NCBI RefSeq assembly: GCF_000026225.1 | Contig: NC_011740.1 | Coordinates: 1,116,001 to 1,180,000, forward strand | From: Escherichia fergusonii ATCC 35469 | GTDB taxonomy: Bacteria; Pseudomonadota; Gammaproteobacteria; Enterobacterales; Enterobacteriaceae | DNA length: 64,000 nucleotides | Direction of reading: 5' to 3' | In this document: positions 28,593 to 37,194 of the stretch, piece by piece | How the letters are laid out: every line of letters starts with the position of its first letter | How positions within the stretch are numbered: the stretch's first letter is position 1 | Notes under the pieces: model-generated | The model's input: only the letters and a program-made list of their open reading frames with translations | Database searches by the model: none | What the model was told of the DNA's origin: nothing | Made by a program: the position numbers and the translations under genes

Positions 28593-30647
28593 ATGGAACT
28601 GAAAGCGACTTCTCTTGGAAAACGTCTGGCGCAGCACCCTTATGATCGGGCGGTCATTCTTAATGCAGGGGTTAAAGTCTCTGGCGATCGCCATGAGTAC
28701 CTCATTCCATTTAATCATTTACTGGCAATTAACTGTAAGCGCGGTCTGGTGTGGGGCGAGCTGGAGTTTGTGTTGCCTGATGAGAAAGTTGTCCGTTTGC
28801 ATGGTACGGAGTGGGCAGAAACACAACGCTTCTATCATCACCTTAATGCTCACTGGCAGCAATGGAGCGACGAAATGAGTCAAATTGCCGCCACGGTACT
28901 GCAAGAGCAATTAGCGCTGATTACCCAGCAAACCGGGGAAAATAAATGGCTGACGCGAGATAAAACCCAGGGGATTCAGCAACAAATTCGTCAGGCATTT
29001 TCCGCACTGCCGTTGCCCGTCAGCCGACTGGAAAGCTTTGATAATTGCCGCGATCCATTAAATCAGTGTATGGCATGGCTGAAAGATATCGAAGGAAGCC
29101 GTCGACAACATAATCAGCGATATACCGAGGCGATGATAAAAGAGAATGCTGAGTTTTTTCAGCAGATAGAGTCCTCCCCGCTGAATCCCGCTCAGACACG
29201 GGCAGTTGTCAACGGTGAACACTCTCTGCTGGTGTTGGCGGGGGCCGGTAGTGGAAAAACATCTGTTCTGGTGGCCCGTGCCGGATGGTTGCTGGCCCGA
29301 GGCGAAGCCGCGGCTGAACAAATTTTATTGCTGGCATTTGGTCGCAAAGCTGCCGAAGAAATGGATGAACGAATTCGTCAGCGTTTGCATACTGAGGACA
29401 TAACGGCACGTACTTTTCACTCCCTTGCTCTTTATATTATTCAGCAGGGCAGTAAAAAATTACCCACGGTCAGCAAACTGGAAAATGACACTCAGGCCAG
29501 GCACGAGCTCTTTATTAAGGAATGGCGTAAACAGTGCAGCGAGAAAAAAGCGCAGGCGAAAGGCTGGCGGCTATGGCTGGAAGACGAGTTGCAGTGGGAT
29601 GTGCCGGAAGGGAATTTCTGGGACGATACAAAACTGCAACGCCGCCTTGCTTCCCGACTTGATCGTTGGGTCAGTTTAATGCGAATGCACGGCGGCGCAC
29701 AGGCGGAGATGATCGCTGGGGCACCAGAGGATATTCGCGATTTATTCAGTAAACGTATCAAGCTGCTGGCTCCATTGTTAAAAGCCTGGAAAAGCGCGTT
29801 AAAAGCAGAAAATGCAGTGGATTTCTCTGGTCTGATTCATCAGGCGATTGTGATTCTGGAAAAAGGGCGGTTTATCAGTCCGTGGAAGCACATTCTGGTG
29901 GATGAGTTTCAGGATATCTCGCCGCAGAGAGCCGCACTTCTGGCAGCCCTGCGCAAGCAAAACAGTCAAACCTCACTATTTGCTGTGGGTGACGACTGGC
30001 AGGCAATCTACCGTTTCAGTGGTGCACAACTTTCGCTGACTACCGCATTCCATCAAACATTTGGTGAGGGAGATCGTTGTGATCTGGATACCACCTACCG
30101 TTTTAATAGTCGTATCGGCGAAGTCGCTAATCGGTTTATTCAGCAGAATCCGCATCAACTTAAAAAACCGCTTAATAGCCTGATGAGCGGTGATAAAAAA
30201 TCGGTGACCTTGCTTGAGGAAGGACAACTGGATGCACTGTTAGATAAACTTTCCGGTTATGCCAAACCTGAAGAACGTATCCTCGTACTGGCGAGATATC
30301 ATCACCTTAAACCAGCGAGTCTCGAAAAAGCACAAACTCGCTGGCCGAAGTTGCAAATCGATTTTATGACCATCCACGCTAGTAAAGGCCAGCAGGCTGA
30401 CTATGTCATTATTGTCGGATTGCACGAAGGGAATGATGGTTTCCCGGCCCCGGCGCGTGAATCAATCATTGAAGAGGCGTTACTTCCTCCTGTTGAAGAC
30501 TTTGCTGATGCAGAGGAACGGCGTTTGTTATATGTAGCGCTTACGCGTGCGCGCCAGCGTGTCTGGGCTTTATTTAATAAAGCCTCACCGTCATCGTTTG
30601 TGCAAAGTTTAAAAGATCTGGATGTGCCGATTGCCAGAAAACCATGA
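28593..30647 (+). CDS. helD: DNA helicase IV (HelD)
   Basis: Superfamily 1 3'-to-5' helicase of the UvrD/Rep group, 684 aa. Walker A AGAGSGKT is at residues 216-223, Walker B region ILVDEFQDIS, motif III VGDDWQAIYRFSG, and C-terminal motif VI YVALTRARQRVW. The N-terminal extension is typical of helicase IV. Convergent with mgsA across a hairpin. Confidence 0.97.
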   Translation: MELKATSLGKRLAQHPYDRAVILNAGVKVSGDRHEYLIPFNHLLAINCKRGLVWGELEFVLPDEKVVRLHGTEWAETQRFYHHLNAHWQQWSDEMSQIAATVLQEQLALITQQTGENKWLTRDKTQGIQQQIRQAFSALPLPVSRLESFDNCRDPLNQCMAWLKDIEGSRRQHNQRYTEAMIKENAEFFQQIESSPLNPAQTRAVVNGEHSLLVLAGAGSGKTSVLVARAGWLLARGEAAAEQILLLAFGRKAAEEMDERIRQRLHTEDITARTFHSLALYIIQQGSKKLPTVSKLENDTQARHELFIKEWRKQCSEKKAQAKGWRLWLEDELQWDVPEGNFWDDTKLQRRLASRLDRWVSLMRMHGGAQAEMIAGAPEDIRDLFSKRIKLLAPLLKAWKSALKAENAVDFSGLIHQAIVILEKGRFISPWKHILVDEFQDISPQRAALLAALRKQNSQTSLFAVGDDWQAIYRFSGAQLSLTTAFHQTFGEGDRCDLDTTYRFNSRIGEVANRFIQQNPHQLKKPLNSLMSGDKKSVTLLEEGQLDALLDKLSGYAKPEERILVLARYHHLKPASLEKAQTRWPKLQIDFMTIHASKGQQADYVIIVGLHEGNDGFPAPARESIIEEALLPPVEDFADAEERRLLYVALTRARQRVWALFNKASPSSFVQSLKDLDVPIARKP

Positions 30648-30651
30648 ATAA

Positions 30652-30673
30652 GCAGGCGGTGGTGACCGCCTGC
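30652..30673. terminator. Terminator between helD and mgsA
   Basis: GCAGGCGGT pairs perfectly with ACCGCCTGC around a 4-nt loop and is followed on the plus strand by ACATTTTATTT. Confidence 0.75.
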
Positions 30674-30678
30674 ACATT

Positions 30679-31137
30679 TTATTTCAGGCGTTCTGCGAGA
30701 TAACGCTGATAATCAGGGATGAGAATATCCACCGGATCATTAAAGTGAGGCGACTGAATAATAAAATCTGCTGTAGCGACATTGGTGGCGACCGGAATAT
30801 TCCACACTGTTGCCAGACGCAAAAGCGCTTTGACATCCGGGTCGTGCGGTACGGCGTTGAGGGGATCCCAGAAGAAAATCAGGACATCTATTTTTCCTTC
30901 CGAAATCAGCGCGCCCACTTGCTGGTCTCCACCCATCGGGCCGCTTAGCATGGCGTTCACTTCAAGGCCTGTGGCTCGTTGAATCAGGTTACCCGTAGTA
31001 CCAGTGGCATACAGGACATGTTTTTCCAGCAAAGGCTGATGACGTTCCACCCAGTTCATCAACATCTGTTTGCAATGATCATGAGCAACCAGCGCAATAT
31101 GTTTACGCGCGGGCAATGTGCGGGTCGTAAGTTCCAT
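30679..31137 (-). CDS. mgsA: Methylglyoxal synthase
   Basis: Converts dihydroxyacetone phosphate to methylglyoxal and phosphate, a bypass that relieves sugar-phosphate stress. It has 152 aa. Catalytic residues of the family are present: His19, Asp71, Asp91, His98 and Asp101 (Met as 1). Confidence 0.97.
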   Translation of the reverse strand: MELTTRTLPARKHIALVAHDHCKQMLMNWVERHQPLLEKHVLYATGTTGNLIQRATGLEVNAMLSGPMGGDQQVGALISEGKIDVLIFFWDPLNAVPHDPDVKALLRLATVWNIPVATNVATADFIIQSPHFNDPVDILIPDYQRYLAERLK

Positions 31138-31232
31138 AATTCACATCCGTAGTTAGCTTTGCTACAGATTACTGCAAGGGCTTCATGCTGCAAGAGAAAG
31201 ACAAAAAAAGCCTGGGCGAAGGCACAAAATTT

Positions 31233-31895
31233 TCAGGAAGATGGTTGTTTTTCAGCCCATTGCAGAAAGTTGTTACGTGTTTGCGGGTCCGCTTGTTTAA
31301 ACCAATATTTTAAACGTTGCTCAGTCAGGACTTGTGATTGTGGTGGTATAGCATCCAGTTCCGAAACACCAGAAAGCAATGTACTGTCATCTGCCATCAT
31401 CGTAGCGAACTGCGGAAGCGAAGCGCGTTTAGCTGATTTGTTATAGCGCTCTACTTCCCCTTCATAATCAATAGGTTTAGCTACTGAAGTAATCGCCAGA
31501 ATATCCAGTTTTACCGGTATGGGCATTGCATCGCCGTCAAGCAGTTCCAGACGCGGTGCGGCATCAAAATGCGCAGTTTCCTGCTCATTGAGCAGTGAGG
31601 GTAGGCGAAAATTAACCTGGCTTATTAGCTGAGTATTAAAACTGGCGACCAGAGGTGGTGAGATGTAGAGGCGTTCTCCGTGACCGGGCATCTGAATTGT
31701 TTTTTCGACACGAAATACCAACTGATGTGGACCATTTTCGAGTTCAATACTGTCCGCACCGCGCAAGAGAGAGCTGGAGACCTTTTTGCCATCCAGTACC
31801 AGCAGATCGACTTCACTGCTCAGACGTAACGTGGTGGCAGAAACGGATATCGGTAAGCAGAGCGCAATGAGGAGAGTGAGAGTTCCGGCTTTCAT
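31233..31895 (-). CDS. yccT: Periplasmic DUF2057 protein (curli modulator CsgI/YccT)
   Basis: A 220-aa exported protein; the signal peptide MKAGTLTLLIALCLPISVSA is clear. It is reported in E. coli to inhibit curli subunit polymerisation (CsgI); I infer the same role from family membership. Located between mgsA and yccU, transcribed alone. Confidence 0.9.
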   Translation of the reverse strand: MKAGTLTLLIALCLPISVSATTLRLSSEVDLLVLDGKKVSSSLLRGADSIELENGPHQLVFRVEKTIQMPGHGERLYISPPLVASFNTQLISQVNFRLPSLLNEQETAHFDAAPRLELLDGDAMPIPVKLDILAITSVAKPIDYEGEVERYNKSAKRASLPQFATMMADDSTLLSGVSELDAIPPQSQVLTEQRLKYWFKQADPQTRNNFLQWAEKQPSS

Positions 31896-32067
31896 AGTTT
31901 ACTCCTGTCCAATAAGCGCCCAATGAAGAATGTATCAAAATTTTTCGGTAATCATACTTACTAACATATAGACATATTTTCCGATTTTGCTCTCATACGT
32001 CTGTATGGGGTGAATGGTTGGGATCTCGGGTTTGTCGTACACTTTACGAAACCGACTGGAGGAAATG

Positions 32068-32481
32068 ATGAAAGAGACCCATATTGCAGAGATTTTGACC
32101 TCTACCCGAACCATTGCGCTGGTGGGGGCCAGTGATAAACCTGACCGTCCAAGTTATCGCGTCATGAAATACCTGCTCGACCAGGGCTACCATGTCATTC
32201 CGGTTTCACCAAAAGTGGCCGGAAAAACGCTTCTGGGGCAGCAAGGGTATGGCACGCTTGCGGAGATCCCAGAGAAAGTCGATATGGTGGATGTCTTCCG
32301 TAATTCAGAGGCCGCATGGGGAGTGGCGCAGGAAGCTGTCGCTATTGGGGCGAAAACATTATGGTTACAACTGGGCGTGATTAACGAGCAGGCTGCAGTG
32401 TTGGCGCGAGAAGCGGGAATGAATGTCGTGATGGACCGTTGCCCGGCAATTGAAATCCCAAGACTGGGACTGGCGAAATAA
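32068..32481 (+). CDS. yccU: CoA-binding domain protein YccU
   Basis: A 137-aa Rossmann-fold protein of the CoA_binding_2 family (IALVGASDKPDRPSYRVMKY). Function unknown. The start at 32068 follows GGAGGAAATG and gives the E. coli length. The upstream open frame to 32014 is not supported. Confidence 0.92.
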   Translation: MKETHIAEILTSTRTIALVGASDKPDRPSYRVMKYLLDQGYHVIPVSPKVAGKTLLGQQGYGTLAEIPEKVDMVDVFRNSEAAWGVAQEAVAIGAKTLWLQLGVINEQAAVLAREAGMNVVMDRCPAIEIPRLGLAK

Positions 32482-32484
32482 AAA

Positions 32485-32518
32485 GAAGCCCGGAAGGTGA
32501 TTTTTCCTTCCGGGCTTC
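32485..32518. terminator. Bidirectional terminator yccU / hspQ
   Basis: GAAGCCCGGAAGG pairs with CCTTCCGGGCTTC around a loop containing five T. It sits between convergent yccU and hspQ. Confidence 0.85.
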
Positions 32519-32527
32519 TCAAAGGGG

Positions 32528-32845
32528 CTAGTTGCGCAAGCGAGGCGCCTGAAGTTGTTTACGAATAGTCCGTGCGAGTTCATCCATTGACGGTTGCTCC
32601 GGATGTTCTTCTCGCATTTCGCTGCTTAGCTGCGCTTCAGCAAGATAAGTATGAATCGGTAAACCATTGTCATCTTCCATCACCACGTGGTACCACGGAG
32701 CAGCGCGGAGTTCGTCGTTCACCGCCAGCTCATCAGGCGACGGTTCGGCGAGCGAATAAACCGGGTCGATATCAACGACCACTCCGAGATAACCTAACAG
32801 GGAATGGCGAACCTGCTGACCGATACCGAATTTGCTGGCAATCAT
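32528..32845 (-). CDS. hspQ: Heat-shock protein HspQ
   Basis: Hemimethylated-DNA-binding-like fold (YccV family). In enterobacteria it acts as an acetylation-sensitive specificity factor for Lon and affects DnaA stability. The start at 32845 (MIASKFGIGQQVRHSLLGYL) gives 105 aa as in E. coli; an ATG two codons earlier is possible. Confidence 0.95.
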   Translation of the reverse strand: MIASKFGIGQQVRHSLLGYLGVVVDIDPVYSLAEPSPDELAVNDELRAAPWYHVVMEDDNGLPIHTYLAEAQLSSEMREEHPEQPSMDELARTIRKQLQAPRLRN

Positions 32846-32902
32846 AGTCACCTCCCGGGAAATCTTTACCCTTGAACTATGGGCAGAATTTCACTTTTCA
32901 AG

Positions 32903-34093
32903 TTACATGACGCGACAGGCAAACCCTTTCAGATACAGCCCTTCCGGGTAGGTTGCGATCACCGGGTGATCGGCGGCCTGACGGAACTGCTCTATAAATT
33001 GTACATCACGACCAGCATCAATTGCGGCATCAGCGATGATTTTCTGAAATAAATCGCTGGTCATCAAACCAGAGCAGGAAAACGTCAATAACACACCGCC
33101 TTCATTCAGCAACTGGATTGCCAGCATGTTGATGTCTTTATAGCCACGACACGCGCCCATCAACTGGCTTTTATTCTCAACAAACTTCGGCGGGTCCATC
33201 ACGATAACGTCAAATTTTTCACCGCGATCGCGATAGGTACGCAGCAATTTAAAGACATCATCACGGACAAACTCAGCCTTACTCAGATCCAGTTTGTTCA
33301 GCTCAACGTTCTGCCGTGCAATATCCAGCGCTTCTTGTGAGGTATCAACACTGACAACCTGGTTACAGCCGCCCATCAGCGCGGACACCGCGAAACCACC
33401 AGTATAAGAGAAACAGTTCAGCACACGTTTATTTTCAACGTAGCGGCGGGTAGCCAGGCGGCTGTCACGCTGGTCCAGGTAGTAGCCCGTTTTGTGTCCG
33501 TGCTGAATATCCACCAGCAGTTTCATGCCATGCTCTTCAATCGGCAACAGGGCAGGCGGCAGCTCGCCGGTAACGGGGCCCTGGGTCAGTTCCATCCCTT
33601 CTTTTTTACGTACCGCAACGTCACTGCGATCATAAATCGCACATTCCGGGTACAGCGTTTGCAGGGCGCTAATTAATGCCGCGCGCTGATATTCCGCGCC
33701 TGCGCTTAGCAGTTGCAACACCAGAAAATTGCCGAAGCGATCGATAGTAATACCCGGCAGGCCATCGGATTCGCCAGCGATTAAACGATAGCTGTCGAGG
33801 CCATCTTTTTGCGCCAGCCAGTCACGCCATTTTTGTGCTTGTTGTAAACGGCGGGTAAAAAAGGCAATGTCGATAGATTCAGACGGGTCAAATGTCCAGA
33901 CGCGCGCGCGGATTTGCGAAGCTGGCGAATAAGCGCCGCGTGCTAACCATTTTCCCTGATGATCAACAATATCGATGGTTTCACCGAGGCTGGCTTTACC
34001 TTCCATGCGGGCAACGGCCCCGGAAAAGACCCACGGATGGCGACGAAGTAATGATTTTTCGCGCCCTTTGGCTAACACTAAACGTACACTCAT
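32903..34093 (-). CDS. rlmI: 23S rRNA m5C1962 methyltransferase
   Basis: Methylates C1962 of 23S rRNA. It has 396 aa, with an N-terminal PUA domain, a central beta-hairpin region, and a Rossmann methyltransferase carrying NCFSYTGGFAVSAL and the catalytic segments VIVMDPPKF and TFSCSG. Divergent from yccX. Confidence 0.97.
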   Translation of the reverse strand: MSVRLVLAKGREKSLLRRHPWVFSGAVARMEGKASLGETIDIVDHQGKWLARGAYSPASQIRARVWTFDPSESIDIAFFTRRLQQAQKWRDWLAQKDGLDSYRLIAGESDGLPGITIDRFGNFLVLQLLSAGAEYQRAALISALQTLYPECAIYDRSDVAVRKKEGMELTQGPVTGELPPALLPIEEHGMKLLVDIQHGHKTGYYLDQRDSRLATRRYVENKRVLNCFSYTGGFAVSALMGGCNQVVSVDTSQEALDIARQNVELNKLDLSKAEFVRDDVFKLLRTYRDRGEKFDVIVMDPPKFVENKSQLMGACRGYKDINMLAIQLLNEGGVLLTFSCSGLMTSDLFQKIIADAAIDAGRDVQFIEQFRQAADHPVIATYPEGLYLKGFACRVM

Positions 34094-34187
34094 AATTAAC
34101 TATTCTATCGATGCAAAGAAATGGGCGCCATTGTCCGGAGTTTTCCATGGATTTGCAACGCGTCCATTAAGGATAAGGAGAGCAGTC

Positions 34188-34466
34188 ATGTCGAAAGTCT
34201 GCATAATTGCCTGGGTTTACGGCCGGGTTCAGGGCGTAGGGTTTCGCTATACCACCCAGTACGAAGCGAAAAGGCTGGGATTAACCGGTTACGCCAAAAA
34301 TCTTGACGATGGTAGTGTGGAAGTGGTTGCCTGCGGTGAAGAAGGGCAGGTGGAAAAATTAATGCAGTGGTTGAAGAGTGGCGGCCCGCGTTCTGCGCGT
34401 GTGGAACGGGTGCTCAGCGAGCCGCATCATCCCTCGGGGGAATTAACGGATTTTCGTATCCGTTAA
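34188..34466 (+). CDS. yccX: Acylphosphatase
   Basis: Hydrolyses carboxyl-phosphate bonds. The start at 34188 (MSKVCIIAWVYGRVQGVGFR) follows GGATAAGGAGAG and gives 92 aa. The signature GRVQGVGFR with catalytic Arg20 and Asn38 is intact. The stop overlaps the convergent tusE stop by 4 bp. Confidence 0.97.
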   Translation: MSKVCIIAWVYGRVQGVGFRYTTQYEAKRLGLTGYAKNLDDGSVEVVACGEEGQVEKLMQWLKSGGPRSARVERVLSEPHHPSGELTDFRIR

Positions 34467-34792
34467 ATACATTTTACCGGTTTAGGCAGGCCAGCAATTT
34501 TGGTGGCTTGCTTCGCCGGACCTTTCGGGAACAGTCGGTATAAATAGCGGCTGTTACCTTTTTCTTCACCAAACTTATTCGCCATCGCTTTTACCAGCAT
34601 ACGAATTGCCGGAGAAGTATTGAATTCCAGATAGAAATCACGCACAAAACGCACCACTTCCCAGTGTTCTGGCGACAGCGTAATCCCTTCGTTCTCTGCA
34701 ATCACCACCGCCAGCGGCTCACTCCACTGGCTGCTTTCTTTGAGATAGCCTTCGGTATCCGTTTCTATCTCTTTACCTTCGAAGATCAGCAT
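34463..34792 (-). CDS. tusE: Sulfur relay protein TusE
   Basis: Accepts persulfide sulfur from TusBCD and passes it to MnmA for 2-thiouridine in tRNA. It has 109 aa, of the DsrC family; the conserved functional cysteine is the penultimate residue (KPVKCI). The start at 34792 (MLIFEGKEIETDTEGYLKES) matches E. coli. Confidence 0.97.
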   Translation of the reverse strand: MLIFEGKEIETDTEGYLKESSQWSEPLAVVIAENEGITLSPEHWEVVRFVRDFYLEFNTSPAIRMLVKAMANKFGEEKGNSRYLYRLFPKGPAKQATKIAGLPKPVKCI

Positions 34793-34830
34793 AATTATTA
34801 CTACCTTAATCAAACTGGCGGCAGTGTAAC

Positions 34831-34860
34831 AAAAAACAAAGCCCCGCATAAAGCGAGGCT
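34831..34860 (-). terminator. Terminator of yccA
   Basis: On the minus strand an AGCCTCGC / GCGGGGCT stem is followed by TTGTTTTTTG, between the yccA stop and the tusE promoter region. Confidence 0.75.
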
Positions 34861-34882
34861 ATGAAAGTGTTAGCGGATGAGA

Positions 34883-35542
34883 TTAATCGCGGCTGGCGAA
34901 GCCCAGAATGCTCAGCAGGCTGACGAAGATGTTGTACAGCGAAACATACAGGCTAACCGTGGCACGAATGTAGTTCGTTTCACCGCCATGAATGATGTTG
35001 CTGGTTTCAAACAGTATCGCGCCGGAGGAGATCAGAATAAACACCGCGCTGATCGCCAGATGCAGAGCAGGCAGTTGCAGGAAGATATTAGCAACCATAC
35101 CAATCAGCACCACCACAATACCCGCCATCAGCATACCGCCGAGGAAGGACATATCTTTGCGGGTGGTCAGCACATACGCAGAACAGCAGAAGAACACTAA
35201 CGCCGTTCCGCCCAGTGCCATAGCGATTACGTCACCCATTCCAGCAGACAGATAAGTATTCAGAATTGGTCCGAGGATATAACCCAGAAAACCGGTAAAG
35301 GCGAATGCGGAGATAATCCCGCTCGGCTTATTCGCCGTTTTATAGGTCAGGAACATCAAACCATACATACCCACCAGCGTCAGAATCAAGCCCGGAGACG
35401 GCAGCATCAGCACCGTACTGGCAGTTGCGGTAATCGCAGAAAAGGCCAGCGTCAGGCTTAGCAGAAAATAGGTATTACGCAGCACCTTATGGGTGCTGAG
35501 CAACGATGTACGGTCATGTGAAGAACTAACAATACGATCCAT
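34883..35542 (-). CDS. yccA: Bax-1 inhibitor family membrane protein, FtsH modulator
   Basis: Seven-helix inner-membrane protein of 219 aa. It is a substrate and inhibitor of the FtsH protease and protects SecY when translocons jam. The cytosolic N-terminal tail (MDRIVSSSHDRTSLL) needed for FtsH degradation is present. Confidence 0.95.
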   Translation of the reverse strand: MDRIVSSSHDRTSLLSTHKVLRNTYFLLSLTLAFSAITATASTVLMLPSPGLILTLVGMYGLMFLTYKTANKPSGIISAFAFTGFLGYILGPILNTYLSAGMGDVIAMALGGTALVFFCCSAYVLTTRKDMSFLGGMLMAGIVVVLIGMVANIFLQLPALHLAISAVFILISSGAILFETSNIIHGGETNYIRATVSLYVSLYNIFVSLLSILGFASRD

Positions 35543-35817
35543 TGAGTCACTCTCTATGACAGGTGTAATTAATAACGCAGCATAATGATATAGCTGAAAG
35601 CTACCCAGAGGTTTTACCCTTCTTTACGCATGTGATCCGGAACATGTTTTACGTCTTTACAGAGTGTTCAGGCTAACAGCAGGCAGTCGGGTAAAGGTTG
35701 ATGCAAAAAAAGGAGCGATAGAAGCAGGTGAATTGTCGGTTTTCTGCTCGTTTAGCTTAAAATTGAATCCATTAAACATTAATTGGTTGTTTTTCAGGCA
35801 AGCAAACAAATTAGGGG

Positions 35818-35846
35818 TTTACACGAGACATCGGGATGTTTATAGT
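35818..35846 (+). promoter_or_regulatory. Promoter of the tRNA-Ser gene
   Basis: TTTACA (35818-35823) and TATAGT (35841-35846) are separated by 17 bp and followed by a GC-rich discriminator (GCGCGTC), the arrangement of a stringently controlled stable-RNA promoter. Confidence 0.8.
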
Positions 35847-35858
35847 GCGCGTCATTCC

Positions 35859-35946
35859 GGAAGTGTGGCCGAGCGGTTGAAGGCACCGGTCTTGAAAACC
35901 GGCGACCCGAAAGGGTTCCAGAGTTCGAATCTCTGCGCTTCCGCCA
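35859..35946 (+). tRNA. serT: tRNA-Ser (anticodon TGA)
   Basis: An 88-nt class II tRNA with encoded CCA. The acceptor stem is GGAAGTG / CGCTTCC, the anticodon TGA is at 35893-35895, the long variable arm CGACCCGAAAGGGTT is present, and the T loop is GTTCGAATC. It reads UCN serine codons. It follows yccA as in E. coli and is a known site next to which islands insert in enterobacteria (for example SPI-5 in Salmonella). Confidence 0.98.
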
Positions 35947-35953
35947 GATAAAA

Positions 35954-35990
35954 GAAGGGGTTAGCTAAATGCTAACCCCTTTTCTTTTTT
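35954..35990 (+). terminator. Terminator of serT
   Basis: AGAAGGGGTTAGC and GCTAACCCCTTTTCT form a stem of more than ten pairs around TAAAT and run into a T tract. Confidence 0.9.
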
Positions 35991-36144
35991 TGATTTAGTT
36001 AAGCGCTCCGGTCAGACTACCTGTTCTGATCTCTTAAACCCTGATTTTTCTTTCTTCTCTATAATTGAGCGATTTTTGATATTTTTTCCTTTCACTTAGG
36101 TTAATGATATATCCTACCCGTCATTGACAATGGAAGCCGGAAAG

Positions 36145-36885
36145 ATGACAACAGGAATAAATAATACACATCAACCCTCAGCCGAAGATTTTAATAACTT
36201 TTCCGAAAGTGTGATTTTATATATAAAAAACAAACGTGATGAGATAATTAAGGACGAAAGGCCAGTTTTGAAATTTTTGGAATCTTGCTGGCAGAGTGAT
36301 ACACAACAATTCAGAAATAACGAATATGTTATTAATATCACCCAGAATATTTCTTTGTTGCTTAGTCAGGGAAATAACAGTAATTCACAAAAAATAAATA
36401 TTGATAAACCGGAGTTGGTGAATAGCTTTCGACAGGCCATCATTGACACTATCAATTGGCGTATTCTGAACACATGGTATGAATGGGCAAAGGACAGAAC
36501 TTTGGATGAGAAAAGGTCTGAAGCCCTTGCCAGAGTAACAAGATGTCTGAACCATAGTGATACTCGACTGGATTTGAGTCATCTGTGTCTGACGACCATT
36601 CCTGATGATTTACCTGCCAGTATTACGTATTTAAAACTTCATGGTAACAGACTGGAGCATTTACCTTCGCGCTTACCTTTCGGATTAGTCAATTTATATC
36701 TCAATGATAATAATTTAAAAGATATGCCAGATAATTTACCCGTTACACTCAAGTTACTTAATATTAGTCATAATCCGTTGAAAATCACGTCAGAACAAAG
36801 CAGACAGTATCAATCCCTCCTCAAGATATTTAGTTTCCAACCTGAACAGATCAGAGAAGAAGAAACCGTTGAATATTATTTCTAA
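36145..36885 (+). CDS. LPX-type leucine-rich-repeat protein, IpaH/YopM/EspR-like, lacking an E3 ligase domain
   Basis: I do not recognise this as a named gene. I take the start at 36145, because GGAAG at 36132-36136 is spaced 8 nt from it; ATG 36130 and TTG 36124 are alternatives. This gives 246 aa. Residues 1-105 are helical and of unknown type. Residues 108-140 (NTWYEWAKDRTLDEKRSEAL and following) match the W-x-x-W, A..R...CL helix that caps LPX repeat effectors (IpaH, SspH, SlrP). Residues 141-214 hold about three and a half LPX repeats (IPDDLPASITYLKLHGNRL, LPSRLPFGLVNLYLNDNNL). The C-terminal NEL ubiquitin-ligase domain is absent. The gene is visibly AT-rich compared with its neighbours and has no E. 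coli K-12 counterpart here. Secretion and effector function are inference. Confidence 0.75.
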   Translation: MTTGINNTHQPSAEDFNNFSESVILYIKNKRDEIIKDERPVLKFLESCWQSDTQQFRNNEYVINITQNISLLLSQGNNSNSQKINIDKPELVNSFRQAIIDTINWRILNTWYEWAKDRTLDEKRSEALARVTRCLNHSDTRLDLSHLCLTTIPDDLPASITYLKLHGNRLEHLPSRLPFGLVNLYLNDNNLKDMPDNLPVTLKLLNISHNPLKITSEQSRQYQSLLKIFSFQPEQIREEETVEYYF

Positions 36886-37194
36886 TCCTGATTAACACCC
36901 CTTGAGATTTATTTGACAGGGGTGACGCTTGCCAATGTTATCGTTAGTGCAATGGAGATTACGGTCCTAAATATAGCGTAAATGGATAAACCCATACTAA
37001 CTATATTGTTTTGTGTCGCTGATGGACTACGCTTTTGATCATTACTTTCTGGCGACGTGCGCCAGTGCAGAAGGATGAGCTTTCGTTTTCAGCATCTCAC
37101 GTGAAGCGATGGTTTGCCTTGCTACAGGGACGTCGCTTGCCGACCATAAGCGCCCGGTGTCCTGCCGGTGTCGCAAGGAGAAGAGACGTGCGAT
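36886..37194. other. hya upstream region
   Basis: These 309 bp separate the LRR gene from hyaA. They presumably hold the hya promoter and the sites used by ArcA, AppY and IscR in E. coli, plus a long leader with GC-rich inverted segments (37110-37190). I see no intact gene, and no remnant of an NEL domain for the upstream LRR gene. Confidence 0.5.

Noticed and set aside
35664..35951. 95-codon open frame covering the tRNA-Ser gene
   Set aside because: It includes the tRNA and its promoter, so coding use is implausible.
36886..37194. Possible remnant of an NEL E3 ligase domain after the LRR gene
   Set aside because: I looked for a continued frame or a CxD-containing segment in this interval and saw none.
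35947..37194. Attachment-site duplication of the tRNA-Ser 3' end
   Set aside because: No second copy of GAGTTCGAATCTCTGCGC is visible downstream in this interval, and there is no integrase gene.
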